From NCBI GenBank assembly GCA_037147235.1, contig JBAWVO010000040.1, forward strand, positions 1 through 30,453: a stretch of 30,453 nucleotides of DNA, in the 5' to 3' direction. The translations under genes were made by a program, and so were the position numbers. Numbering within the stretch: the stretch's first letter is position 1; the number at the start of each line of letters is the position of its first letter. Under the pieces are notes generated by a model. It was not told the origin of the DNA. It saw only the letters and a list, made by a program, of their open reading frames with translations, and did no database searches. Origin of the DNA: JANXQG01 sp037147235. Lineage in GTDB: Bacteria; Planctomycetota; Planctomycetia; Pirellulales; Thermoguttaceae. This document shows positions 8,096-18,598 of the stretch, one piece after another.

Positions 8096-8971
8096 TCAAG
8101 GCCCGGTAGGCGGCATCGCGCCCGGTTGGCTGCAAACGTAGCTGGCCAGCCGGTTGGCCCGTTCGTTGATCGTGTCCAGGTCCAGGTCTTCCAGCAAGCC
8201 CATGATGACGGCGGCGGTGAAGGCATCACCGGCCCCAACCGTGTCGACCACCTTGGTCGGCACACCGGAATGAACCGATCGCCCATGCCGGCTTGCGAGT
8301 TCGGAACCGCCGGCCCCCTTGGTCAGCGCGATCAGCCGCAAATCGTAGCGGTCAAGCAGTCCTCGCAGCACGGCGTCCTCGTCTCCCGGCAGTGCTAAAA
8401 GATCGGCCACGACGGGTAACTCTTCGTTATTTAGCTTCAACACATCGGCGGCTTCCAGCCCAGCGGCAAGGATCTCTGTATGGTAGTAATGTTGCCGTAG
8501 GTTGATGTCAAAGACTCGCAGGCAGTGCTCGGGTGCAGCACCGAGCAAGCTCCGAATCGTTGCCCGCGAAACCTCGCTGCGCTGGGCCAACGAACCAAAA
8601 CAGATGGCATCGGCGTGTTGCGCCGGACGGAGCGTTGCCGGCACCGCGGGGATGAAGTCCCAGGCAACCCCCTCGTGAATCTGGTAGGTTGGCTTGCCGT
8701 ATGCGTCGAGTTCCACGGAGACCGTGCCGGTGGGATGCTGGTGATCGACCGCAACGCCCTGCCGCGACAGTCCCAAGGTGTCCAACCGATCGAGGATCTC
8801 TCGGCCCAGCGGGTCGTCGCCCACGGCACTGACGGCATGCGCGTGCGCGCCCAGTGCCGCGGCGTGGTAGGCGAAATTCACGGGAGCACCGCCCAACATG
8901 CGCCCGTTGGGCAACAAGTCCCATAGGATCTCGCCCACTCCAAGGATCACAGGTGACTTGTTACGACTCAT
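8096..8971 (-). CDS. PfkB-family sugar kinase, fructokinase-like
   Basis: This 291-aa ribokinase/PfkB-fold enzyme should phosphorylate a sugar with ATP in the cytoplasm. The N-terminal substrate-side motif is MLGGAPVNFAYHAAALG (25-41). The C-terminal signature DTVGAGDAFTAAV (243-255) holds the catalytic base D249 and the anion hole. The beginning GVGEILWDLLPNG and GGAPVNFA fit fructokinases best, but the substrate cannot be fixed from sequence. The ATG at 8971 gives the conserved start; no Shine-Dalgarno is visible. It is transcribed away from the secreted-protein gene at 9354, with a gap of about 380 bp. Together with the GlgX gene it suggests sugar or glycogen metabolism, though they are not one operon. 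Confidence 0.9.
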   Translation of the reverse strand: MSRNKSPVILGVGEILWDLLPNGRMLGGAPVNFAYHAAALGAHAHAVSAVGDDPLGREILDRLDTLGLSRQGVAVDHQHPTGTVSVELDAYGKPTYQIHEGVAWDFIPAVPATLRPAQHADAICFGSLAQRSEVSRATIRSLLGAAPEHCLRVFDINLRQHYYHTEILAAGLEAADVLKLNNEELPVVADLLALPGDEDAVLRGLLDRYDLRLIALTKGAGGSELASRHGRSVHSGVPTKVVDTVGAGDAFTAAVIMGLLEDLDLDTINERANRLASYVCSQPGAMPPTGP

Positions 8972-9353
8972 GTGAAAGATCGTAGTGCTGTTCCCATTTC
9001 GTTACTCCTGCTGGTTCCCGTTCCACCGCCGTTCCGGCCTCTGCCCCCGCCGAGCAGTCCGCACAAATAGGACGACATCTTGCTAAGGACCGGCGCACCA
9101 ATAACCGTCGTGTTTTGCGCATCCGTCGATCGGGGGCAGACGGCACACGGAGTGTGCCTGCTACTTTTCTTGCTCCTAATGTATTCTATTTGGACTTGCT
9201 CGGATATACCCCGAGCTGCGTCTTCTCATTTCTGTCAAACAGCAGAAATTCGTCGCGACAATTCGTCACGACAGCTAGACGATCCTATCCACCGTTGTTA
9301 TTATGGCAGACGGTTGTTGTTGGGAGCGTACCCAAACGGCGTCCAAATAGATA
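8972..9353. other. Divergent intergenic region with a small palindrome and a direct repeat
   Basis: This 382-bp gap separates the minus-strand sugar kinase from the plus-strand secreted protein. A perfect 7-bp stem with a 3-base loop, GGCACAC-GGA-GTGTGCC, lies at 9142-9158. Two near-identical 13-bp direct repeats, AATTCGTCGCGAC and AATTCGTCACGAC, sit around 9247-9273. No convincing promoter or Shine-Dalgarno could be assigned for either flanking gene, and no small ORF in the gap looks real. Confidence 0.6.
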
Positions 9354-11417
9354 ATGCAAGAAAAGAAAATACCTATTATGATTATTCCGAGCAAACCGAA
9401 ACTCGCTCTTCTGGTTTTGTTGGCACTGCCCCTGACGGCATACGCCGATTTTCCGACGTCGGATGACCGGGTCGTGCCGCGCCGGCAGATATCGATTCAG
9501 GGTGCCGAAACGATGGTCCTTGAGAATTGCGCCGGCCTGAAGTGGGAGTTACCGAGGACGACAAACGGCTGGGCGATGGGAACGATTTCGCTTCATGGCA
9601 AGCCCGTGGAACAGCCGGCAACCAAAGGCATCGTGGCCTTGCGCAACCAGAAGAGCGGAGAAGTCCGTTGGCTGACGGCGTCGCAGGGTAAAAAAGTGGA
9701 TCCGCGAACCGCCCGCTTATTCGGCCGGCAGGAGATCGATGGCGTGAAGTTTTCCTGGACGGTGGAGGTGGTGCTGAGCGATGACCTGCCCTCGGCCGCC
9801 TTCACTCCGAAATGGGCGGTGGACAAGGATCTCAACGGTTGGGAAGTGTGCCTGGCATATCATGATGGTTTCACGAATGACTGGCGTGTGCAGAGCTATC
9901 CGTGGGCCGGCAACAGCGAGAAGGCGTCCCTTGCGCCGATGCGCTACTGCGGCGTGCCCGGCGCGCTGGTGTACCGGCCGGACCAGTCGTTGGTTCTCCT
10001 GTTCGCCATCGACAGCAACTCCGACTACCTCAATCCAACCACATGGTCGGGGAAGACCGGTTTCCACTTCGCCAATCGCGAAACCGCGCCGCAGTTCCGC
10101 TGCGGTGGAGGCAAGCTGGCGGCCGGAAAAAATTACGAAATGCCGTTGCAGTTGTTTCTGAGCGATGCGGGTGAATTCGCCGGTGCGATTACCGGGATCA
10201 TGCATGCCTGGGTTAAGGTCAACAACTACCGGGTGGACGATTCGCTCAAGGTGCGCACGCCGCAGGAGGCTTTCGCCATCACCCTCGAGGGCCGCCGGAA
10301 GATGAAAAGCTGGAAGCCGGGCATCGGCTACGAGCATCACCGCGGCACCCCCTTCGTTTATATTGGCAACAACCCGTACATTGCCTACTACGAGTACCGC
10401 CTATACGAGATCACCGGCGAGAAGGTGTGGCGGGACCGGGCCTTTGAGCAGATTGACTTTGCGATCAAGGGCCAGCAGTCCGGCGGCGTATTTCATACGA
10501 GTTGGTATCACCGAAAAGAGAATCGTCCAGGCGGCGCGACGGCAGAGGGCTATTGCAGTTGGGATTGGAACCATAACGGCTACAAGGTGGACATCAACGC
10601 ATGGATGGTCCGTTACATTCTGCAGACTTGGCAGCGGGTGAAGGAAAAGGAGGGCGTGGACCGGCAGGACTGGTACAAGGCCGCCATGGCATCGCTGAAC
10701 TGGGTGCTGGCACAGCAGAATTCCGACGGCGGCTTCCCGCAGGTGGTGGAAATCGCTTCCGGCAAGAAGTCCGAGTCCGTGGTGTGCGGCCGGGCACTGG
10801 TAGGGCTGCCGATCATCGCAAAGATTACCGGTGATGGCCGTTGCCTCCGGGCCAGCGCGGAGCAGGAGCGATTCCTGCGTCGGAATGTCGAAGGGCGGTT
10901 CTGGTATACCGGTGCGCATCCGGATCTGCCGCCGGGTGATTTTGAGCAGGACAGCATCTACGCTGTCGTGGAGTACTGGTTGGACAAGCACGACCGAACG
11001 AGTGACAAGGAAAGCCTCGACCGCGCCGTGACCAATGCCTATTATGGTTTACTCTATTGGTGCCCGAAACAGCTAAGTTGGGTCAAGGGGCCCACGCAAG
11101 GCGCACATAGCGAGCAGCAGCATTTCAACCAATATTCCGTCTATTGCTACGGTAACCGCAAGATCCAGTGTCTGGATCGGTTGTTCAAAAAGACCGGCGA
11201 CCCGCTATTTGAACAACTCAAGAACCGCGCGATGCAGTTAAATTTCCACACGCAAGTCACGGATGGCCCCTACAAGGGTGCCATGACTGAAGCGATCGCC
11301 GATCCCTGGCTGGAGCGCAATCAAGGGTTTGAGTGGCGCGGCAGTCCGTATACCAGCGAATTGGTTTCGGACCTGATGTTGCAACTGATCGAGATGAACC
11401 TTGTGACGAAACCGTGA
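9354..11417 (+). CDS. Secreted protein of unknown function, toroid-like, possibly carbohydrate-active
   Basis: The 687-aa product has a signal peptide: a lysine-rich start, then LALLVLLALPLTAYA, with cleavage expected before DFPTS (about residue 31). An internal ATG at 9378 would give a shorter, more classical signal peptide; neither start has a clear Shine-Dalgarno. Residues about 40-290 look beta-rich. From about 300 onward it is helical with repeated aromatic motifs (YEYRLYEITGEKVWRDRA, WVLAQQNSDGGFPQVV, NAYYGLLYWCP), as in alpha/alpha-toroid glycosidases, lyases and epimerases. No catalytic signature could be assigned. The nearby GlgX and sugar kinase fit a polysaccharide role, but this is inference. 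It ends 10 bp from the convergent GlgX gene. Confidence 0.8.
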   Translation: MQEKKIPIMIIPSKPKLALLVLLALPLTAYADFPTSDDRVVPRRQISIQGAETMVLENCAGLKWELPRTTNGWAMGTISLHGKPVEQPATKGIVALRNQKSGEVRWLTASQGKKVDPRTARLFGRQEIDGVKFSWTVEVVLSDDLPSAAFTPKWAVDKDLNGWEVCLAYHDGFTNDWRVQSYPWAGNSEKASLAPMRYCGVPGALVYRPDQSLVLLFAIDSNSDYLNPTTWSGKTGFHFANRETAPQFRCGGGKLAAGKNYEMPLQLFLSDAGEFAGAITGIMHAWVKVNNYRVDDSLKVRTPQEAFAITLEGRRKMKSWKPGIGYEHHRGTPFVYIGNNPYIAYYEYRLYEITGEKVWRDRAFEQIDFAIKGQQSGGVFHTSWYHRKENRPGGATAEGYCSWDWNHNGYKVDINAWMVRYILQTWQRVKEKEGVDRQDWYKAAMASLNWVLAQQNSDGGFPQVVEIASGKKSESVVCGRALVGLPIIAKITGDGRCLRASAEQERFLRRNVEGRFWYTGAHPDLPPGDFEQDSIYAVVEYWLDKHDRTSDKESLDRAVTNAYYGLLYWCPKQLSWVKGPTQGAHSEQQHFNQYSVYCYGNRKIQCLDRLFKKTGDPLFEQLKNRAMQLNFHTQVTDGPYKGAMTEAIADPWLERNQGFEWRGSPYTSELVSDLMLQLIEMNLVTKP

Positions 11418-11427
11418 CCGCAAGCGA

Positions 11428-13512
<2,085 letters not shown>

Positions 13513-14050
13513 GGTCGGAGACTCAAGGGTGTAACCTGTGTAAAACGCAATATCAGAAGCATAGCACGAATTGATATCAAGCGACATATCTTTTCACCGA
13601 TCGCTGAGCAAAGGAGGTAAGTGGTCGGCCGGTGCCGGGCATCGCGCCTGACATCCCGCCGATATCCTCACTACTTCGGACATGCACCAGCCGAAAGATG
13701 AAAATCGCAATCAATAACGTCACCCCTTCACTTACCGCTAGTTTACCCGGTAGACGTTTCAAGTGGGTGCCAAAGCGAATCGTCGGCTGCCGAAGACACC
13801 GATTAGGTTGCGATAGCAGGGTGCAAATCCGGCGAAAAAGGCGATTACAACAGAAGTACAAGAAATGGCACCGCGCGAACTATCGCCGATGGATTTCCTA
13901 GAGAGGTAGAGTTTGCAGCGAATTAACCGCAAATTCTTAGGGCTCTTCCGGTTATAGGTGCAGAAGTAGGGTGGGGAGAGTGAAACAAGCCCCCATACGC
14001 ACGAAGTTAAGGAATTCACTCGTTTGTAAGTTAGGGTGGGCTTTTGGAGT

Positions 14051-14068
14051 GCGGTGGCTTGCCACCGC
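14051..14068. repeat. GCGGTGGC-TT-GCCACCGC palindrome
   Basis: A perfect 8-bp G+C-rich stem with a 2-base centre, followed on the plus strand by CTTTT. Neighbouring GTGGGCTTTTGGAGT text is part of the same element. It is terminator-like in shape, but no gene ends nearby on the plus strand, so a dispersed repeat is the better reading. Confidence 0.7.
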
Positions 14069-14125
14069 TTTTCAAAACGGCCAGTCCTGGACCAAACCCT
14101 GCCCCGGAGGGGCATCTGAGAATAG

Positions 14126-14145
14126 CCCAGCGATTTATCGCTGGG
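14126..14145. repeat. CCCAGCGA-TTTA-TCGCTGGG palindrome
   Basis: A perfect 8-bp stem (14126-14133 with 14138-14145) and a 4-base loop. It sits 22 bp before the next hairpin, and the two together may be one composite repeat element. Confidence 0.8.
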
Positions 14146-14167
14146 TAAGAGGCAAGCAAAACCGAAA

Positions 14168-14216
14168 GTCCCAGAGGGACGACTGAAATTTTTTCGCTCA
14201 ATCGTCCCTCCAGGAC
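14168..14216. repeat. Imperfect inverted repeat with GTCCC/GGGAC arms
   Basis: The 15-bp arms at 14168-14182 and 14202-14216 pair at 13 of 15 positions around a 19-base spacer containing a run of six T. The arms share the core AGGGACGA / TCGTCCCT. It resembles a mobile or REP-like palindrome more than an operator. Confidence 0.75.
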
Positions 14217-14287
14217 GGGGAAACCCATAGGCTGCGCCCATTGCCGAACTTGTTCGGCGCGGGTCTCCTGACCCCGCCGAAACGAAT

Positions 14288-14325
14288 GACCGAAGGTCTC
14301 CCCGGCGAATGGGAGACCTTCGGTC
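14288..14325. repeat. 15-bp perfect stem, 8-base loop
   Basis: The arms 14288-14302 and 14311-14325 are exact reverse complements (core CCGAAGGTCTCCC), with the loop CGGCGAAT. Just before it is the text TCCTGACCCCGC, found again at about 23868, so this belongs to a family with more than one copy in the window. Confidence 0.9.
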
Positions 14326-14342
14326 GGTCGTGTGGCTCGGTC

Positions 14343-14380
14343 GGAGACCGGCCACAACAGGGGAGACCGGCCACAACAGG
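14343..14380. repeat. 19-bp perfect tandem duplication
   Basis: The 19-bp unit GGAGACCGGCCACAACAGG occurs twice head to tail without a mismatch (14343-14361 and 14362-14380). It shares GGAGACC with the hairpin just upstream, so it may be a by-product of the same element. Confidence 0.95.
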
Positions 14381-14448
14381 GGGCGGTTCCTTGCTTTCTT
14401 TCCTATTTTTCTGCTCCTCATATTTCTGTCGAAAGATTTTATTAGTAT

Positions 14449-14523
14449 TCACCGCGAGAGAACACAAAGGGCGCAAAAGAAAGATTCTATTCTTTGCGTT
14501 CTCTGCGCTCCTTTGCGGTAAAT
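14449..14523. repeat. Long imperfect palindrome around 14485
   Basis: A left arm starting CACCGCGAGAGAACACAAAG and a right arm ending CGCTCCTTTGCGGTAAAT form a long imperfect stem around AAGAAAGATTCTATTCTTTG. Such accgc...gcggt elements are seen in many bacteria as dispersed intergenic repeats (from memory, not searched). Confidence 0.6.
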
Positions 14524-14822
14524 CCTCCTGGATATTATGGCCGCTGAATCGCCTGTCGTCTTGGTGAAATGGTCCAGGCCGAGAATATCGAGATCCGAAA
14601 CAAAGTCAAATTTCAAGGGAAAGGTTCAAAATCGGTGGGACTCTGTGTTTTCGTCATTCCGAATTTTGAATTTTCGATTTGTTTAGGATTTCGTGCTTCG
14701 GATTTCGGATTTCAACTGGGTATACTTACTGTCAAGTGGGAGATATCGATACCAACTCTCGACAGTTCCCCTACGGCCTGATAGGATGGCAGGGGATATC
14801 CTACCTTTCGGAAAGCCTCGCC

Positions 14823-17800
14823 GTGAACCAGCTAGGAAGCCACGACCCGACGCATTCGCAGATCCCATCGACCGGCCGCATCGATCTTATGTGCGACCAG
14901 TACGAGAAGGCATGTCAGGCCGGCAAGCCCCCGTTGATCGAAGAGGTTTTGCTTCAGGCCCCCCCCAGTGAGCGTGACCGCCTGCTAGGGGAATTGCTGG
15001 AGATCGAACTCGACTTCCGCCAGCGGAGCGGCACCTTTTTGCAACTGGAAGAGTATCGCGGCCGATTTCCCGAAAGCGCGGACTTGGTCGAGAGTGTCTT
15101 CCGCCGTATCGTCAAAACACGTCGTCTGGGCGACTACGAACTGCTGGAGGAACTGGGCCGCGGCGGCATGGGCGTCGTCTACAAGGCCCGGCAGATCTAT
15201 CTCAACCAGACGGTCGCCCTGAAAATCCTTCCTCATCGTTATCTGGAGGATCCCCAAGCGGTCAGCCGTTTCCTTCGCGAGATGCAATCGATTGGAGGGC
15301 TGAATCATCCGAACATCGCTCAAGCCTACAACGCGGGCGAGGCCAGCGGCGTCCATTTTCTGGTGATGGAGTTCGTGGACGGCATCAACTTGCAGCAGTT
15401 CGTCGGCATCGGCATGCCTCCGGGCGGTCCACTTGGGATCGGAGCGGCATGCGAGATCATCCGTCAGGCCGCACTGGGGCTTCAGCACGCCCACGAGCAT
15501 CAATTGGTGCATCGCGACATCAAGCCGGCGAACTTGATGCTCTGCCGCAGTGGCCAGGTGAAGCTACTGGACCTGGGGCTGGCAAAGTTTCATGCTGAGT
15601 GGCGAGGCGATGCCCAACCGCAGGGCCGCCTGACGCAGCCGGGCGTGACCCTGGGCACGATCGACTACATGGCGCCTGAACAGTGGGAGAACTCCGCCAC
15701 GGCCGACATCCGCGCGGACATCTACAGCCTCGGTTGCACGCTCTTCTTTCTGCTCACCGGGAAGACTCCTTACGGTGCCCCAGCCTACGACACCAATCGC
15801 AAGAAGCTCATGGCCCATGTTGTTGCGCCCATCCCGTCGCTGGTCGAGAATTGCCCCGATTGTCCCCAAGACATGGAAGAAGTTTACGAGACGATGCTCG
15901 CCAAGGATCCGCGCGGACGCTACGCAGATCCGGCGAAAGTGGCGGAGGCCATGGCGGAATTCGCCGACGTGGAGGAACTGGCCGAGGTGATCGCGGCCAT
16001 GGCGACCGACGAGGCTTGGATTGCCGCGAGCCGTGCCGATCTTCAAAGCCCCGAACTGGACACGGCCAAGAAACAGGGGGCTGGATCCGTGGGGTCCAAT
16101 GTCCGCCGCCGCACACTGAGCCGGCGAATGGCCAAGCAGAGATTCCGTCGCAAGGTTCAATTCGTTCTCTTCGGATCGTTGGTGGCGGTGATTGCCGGCC
16201 TCTTGGCTTGGGTGGCAACTCGGCCCACCGGTGACGCTTCAAAAAACTTGACGGTACCATCCACCGCGACACCCTTGACCACTGCGCCAATTGCCCGTAA
16301 TTCGATTGCCGCCGAATTGGCCCTGCTGCCTGGGCTGAATGGCCCATGGTGGTTTGAAGAGACGCCCTGGCTGACACCCTTCCTACGAGAGGCGATTGCC
16401 GAAAAAGTACTCTCCTCCCCGGTACGTCAGGCTTTCCAGCCTGACAATTCCAGTCAGGCTGGAAAGCCTGACGTACGTTCCGCCGATCTGGCCGCACTGT
16501 TTGGCGAACATTCCCAGGGGTATCTTGACCCTAATACGGCCGAGGTGCAGAAGTGGCTTTGGGAAGTGGCGGGACGATGCCGCGCGGACTTATCGCCCTG
16601 CCAATTGCAACTGCTCGACCAGCTTAAAAAGTTCTCGGATAGCAGTCGCGGTGATGATGAGAAAGCAGCCCGCACCCTCGACGAGGCATTGCAGCAGTTC
16701 CTCGACGGTCATCGCGAGAACACTTGGTCGGCAGCCGATCTGCATATGGTAGCACTGTTGCAGCATTACATCGCAGCCCTACGCACCGACGAGGCGATGG
16801 CTCAGGAAGCGAAAAAGAGCTACGATAAAGCCCTGGATGCTTACTCCACCGAGAAAAAAACGCCGGCATCCACGCGGCTGATTTGCCTCGTCGATTCCGC
16901 CGTCTTGTGTGCCGATGCTTTAGGGAATACGAAAGAAGCCAAGCGACGAATGGACGATGCACTGGCCGCCAGCGATTTGCCGGTCCTCTTCCAAGTCAGC
17001 ACTCTCGTCGCGCGCGGGGCCATCGCCGCAGCTTCGGCCAAGAACGCCGGCGAGTACGAAGACCACTGCTTCGTCCTTGCCAAGAAGGTTCTCACCGGCA
17101 CGGACGCCGTCAAGCCCAACCACCCGCTGGCGGCGCACATTGCCGAGAGCTATGCCTGGAGCCTGATGGACCAGTGGAAGGTCGAGGAAGCGAGCAAGCA
17201 GTTTCAGGCTGCCTACCATATTCGCTTGACCAATAAGGAAGAGAAGAATCCCTTTGCCGCGATTTATGTCTTCCACAATCGCCATGGCACCGCAATGGCC
17301 TCCCGCTACCGCGGCAACCTCGATTCTGCCCGGCGGATCTACAAAACCGTTGTCGAAGAAGTCAAGGTTGCCTTGGAGGAGGCGGAGCGTCAACATGCCT
17401 TGGTGGGGCAACAGAGCAAAATCCGCGCCCTCCAAGAACGTTTGAGCAACTCCCTGGAACGCTGGGCCGATTGCGAACTCTACAGTGGTGCCGCCTCCGA
17501 CGGAAAAGTCAACCTACTCCAGGCCGCCGAATCCTACGATCAGGCCCGGAAGGTCGCGCCCGAATGGAGCGATGCGGTTGTCATGGGCTATAAGTTGGCG
17601 ATCGTTCTCGCCTTGAACGGCAAAAACCAATCCGCCCGGGAAATCCTTGCTACGTTGGATGCCGACAAGCGACAGGTGCAGGGGATGAGCGCCGAGAGGG
17701 CCACACTTGTACGCCAAGTGGCCTACGCAGTGCTTGCCATCAAAGGCCCCACGCCCGCCGAAGGACGCAAAGCCCTCCACGCTTTTCTCGATCAATTTAG

Positions 17801-18404
17801 ACTCAATCCGGCCTATCGCGACTCCAGCCGTCGGGAAACCATGGAGTTGCAACTCTTCGCCGCCGAACTGTTGCTCACTTCGGACTTGGAGAGCGAACCC
17901 AAGTTGGCCGCTCGGGATACGAAATACCTCGATGCGCTGCTGGCCGTCTTCAAGGGCCGGCGCGACATTCGCCCCTACCTTCGCCGTTACTACGAGCTGG
18001 CAATTCGATCCTGCAACAAAAACGAACTGGTCCAGATTGCACACTACTTGATCGACTCGCGCATGGACGAGCGAAAGCGCACGCTCGATTCGCAGGCCAC
18101 TCTCGTGCTGTTCAGCTTCACATCCAAGGACAACTTCGCCCTTTTCCTGCCGCAAGATGGGCGGCCGGGAAAGCGGATTGCGCTCGACATTACCCGCGAC
18201 CAGATCAAAGAAGCCAAGGGCAAATTACTGCACCTCAACGACGAGTTGGTTACGCTGATTAAGGCGGAAAAGGAAGCCGGTCGCCGCATCGAGATCTTCT
18301 GGGACGACACGGCGAGCCGCCCGAGCGAAGATACGGACGCACTCTCCGAACGCGACTGGCCCTTCGATTCCCAACTGGACCTAGCCAAGCCGCTATCTAA
18401 CTAG
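14823..18404 (+). CDS. Membrane Ser/Thr protein kinase with long helical C-terminal region
   Basis: From the GTG at 14823 (GGAAAG about 9 bp upstream) the protein is 1193 aa. The frame is open back to 14679, but that part is intergenic-type repeat text; an ATG at 14889 is another candidate. A short leader domain (CDQYEKACQAGKPPLIEE) precedes the kinase domain: glycine loop GRGGMGVVY (from 112), K134, HRDIKPANL with D232, DLG from D250, then GTIDYMAPEQW. One membrane helix (about 445-467) follows a basic stretch, so the kinase faces the cytoplasm. The remaining 700 or so residues are helical and TPR-like and should be outside. The last 100 residues (ATLVLFSFTSKDNFALFL onward) resemble the lead-in of CHAT domains, weakly. 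A perfect inverted repeat is embedded in frame at 16422-16476. The substrate is unknown. Confidence 0.92.
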   Translation: MNQLGSHDPTHSQIPSTGRIDLMCDQYEKACQAGKPPLIEEVLLQAPPSERDRLLGELLEIELDFRQRSGTFLQLEEYRGRFPESADLVESVFRRIVKTRRLGDYELLEELGRGGMGVVYKARQIYLNQTVALKILPHRYLEDPQAVSRFLREMQSIGGLNHPNIAQAYNAGEASGVHFLVMEFVDGINLQQFVGIGMPPGGPLGIGAACEIIRQAALGLQHAHEHQLVHRDIKPANLMLCRSGQVKLLDLGLAKFHAEWRGDAQPQGRLTQPGVTLGTIDYMAPEQWENSATADIRADIYSLGCTLFFLLTGKTPYGAPAYDTNRKKLMAHVVAPIPSLVENCPDCPQDMEEVYETMLAKDPRGRYADPAKVAEAMAEFADVEELAEVIAAMATDEAWIAASRADLQSPELDTAKKQGAGSVGSNVRRRTLSRRMAKQRFRRKVQFVLFGSLVAVIAGLLAWVATRPTGDASKNLTVPSTATPLTTAPIARNSIAAELALLPGLNGPWWFEETPWLTPFLREAIAEKVLSSPVRQAFQPDNSSQAGKPDVRSADLAALFGEHSQGYLDPNTAEVQKWLWEVAGRCRADLSPCQLQLLDQLKKFSDSSRGDDEKAARTLDEALQQFLDGHRENTWSAADLHMVALLQHYIAALRTDEAMAQEAKKSYDKALDAYSTEKKTPASTRLICLVDSAVLCADALGNTKEAKRRMDDALAASDLPVLFQVSTLVARGAIAAASAKNAGEYEDHCFVLAKKVLTGTDAVKPNHPLAAHIAESYAWSLMDQWKVEEASKQFQAAYHIRLTNKEEKNPFAAIYVFHNRHGTAMASRYRGNLDSARRIYKTVVEEVKVALEEAERQHALVGQQSKIRALQERLSNSLERWADCELYSGAASDGKVNLLQAAESYDQARKVAPEWSDAVVMGYKLAIVLALNGKNQSAREILATLDADKRQVQGMSAERATLVRQVAYAVLAIKGPTPAEGRKALHAFLDQFRLNPAYRDSSRRETMELQLFAAELLLTSDLESEPKLAARDTKYLDALLAVFKGRRDIRPYLRRYYELAIRSCNKNELVQIAHYLIDSRMDERKRTLDSQATLVLFSFTSKDNFALFLPQDGRPGKRIALDITRDQIKEAKGKLLHLNDELVTLIKAEKEAGRRIEIFWDDTASRPSEDTDALSERDWPFDSQLDLAKPLSN
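16422..16476 (+). repeat. Perfect 24-bp inverted repeat inside the kinase gene
   Basis: Arms 16422-16445 and 16453-16476 are exact reverse complements over 24 bp, with a 7-base loop AATTCCA. The arms begin and end with GTAC and contain CAGGCTTTCCAGCCTG, itself nearly palindromic. Read in the kinase frame it encodes VRQAFQPDNSSQAGKPDV, a hydrophilic segment outside the predicted membrane helix and between helical parts. The frame is kept. This looks like a dispersed palindromic element that inserted into a tolerant linker. From memory, QAFQPD/QAGKPDV peptides recur in planctomycete predicted proteins. Confidence 0.95.
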
Positions 18405-18598
18405 CTATACAGCCAATCCCGCATGCGGCGGCTGAAGCAGGAGGCAATGAACAGGACCGCAATGGTGACTGCCGTGGCGGGGATCAAAGCCCTGGTCAGC
18501 AGGGCGGCCGCCGGAAGCAGAACCACCATCAACAGCACCAGAAGGGCGAACCCCAGGTAGCTAAAGCTTTCATGAATCATCTGTGCAACGACTCTCAT
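18401..18598 (-). CDS. Small membrane protein, 65 aa, unknown function
   Basis: The product has an amphipathic start (MRVVAQMIHESFSYLG) and two likely membrane helices: FALLVLLMVVLLPAAALL and ATAVTIAVLFIASCF. It ends with the basic stretch SRRMRDWLYS, probably cytoplasmic. The frame extends to 18643, but the ATG at 18598 has GGAGAAG about 9 bp upstream and gives a natural start. Its stop overlaps the kinase stop in CTAG (18401-18404), so the two genes are exactly tail to tail. No family was recognised. A link to the neighbouring membrane kinase is possible only through proximity. Confidence 0.65.
   Translation of the reverse strand: MRVVAQMIHESFSYLGFALLVLLMVVLLPAAALLTRALIPATAVTIAVLFIASCFSRRMRDWLYS

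Larger units (their letters stand above)
13513..14822. other. 1.3-kb non-coding island rich in palindromes and repeats
   Basis: No convincing gene lies between the GlgX start and the kinase start. Open frames here, including a 220-codon minus-strand one, have arginine- and proline-rich low-complexity products and run straight through hairpins. The region carries at least six separate palindromic or repeat elements, listed individually. Before the kinase (14650-14720) it turns into A+T-rich repetitive text with TTCGGATT-type repeats. A TATACT box at 14721-14726 may be the -10 element of the kinase gene, with only a weak -35. The island looks like a place where small mobile or replicating palindromes have gathered. 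Confidence 0.75.

Noticed and set aside
13759..14421. A 220-codon minus-strand open frame in the island before the kinase.
   Set aside because: It runs through several perfect hairpins and a tandem repeat, has an Arg/Pro/Ser-rich product with no domain-like pattern, and no ribosome site.
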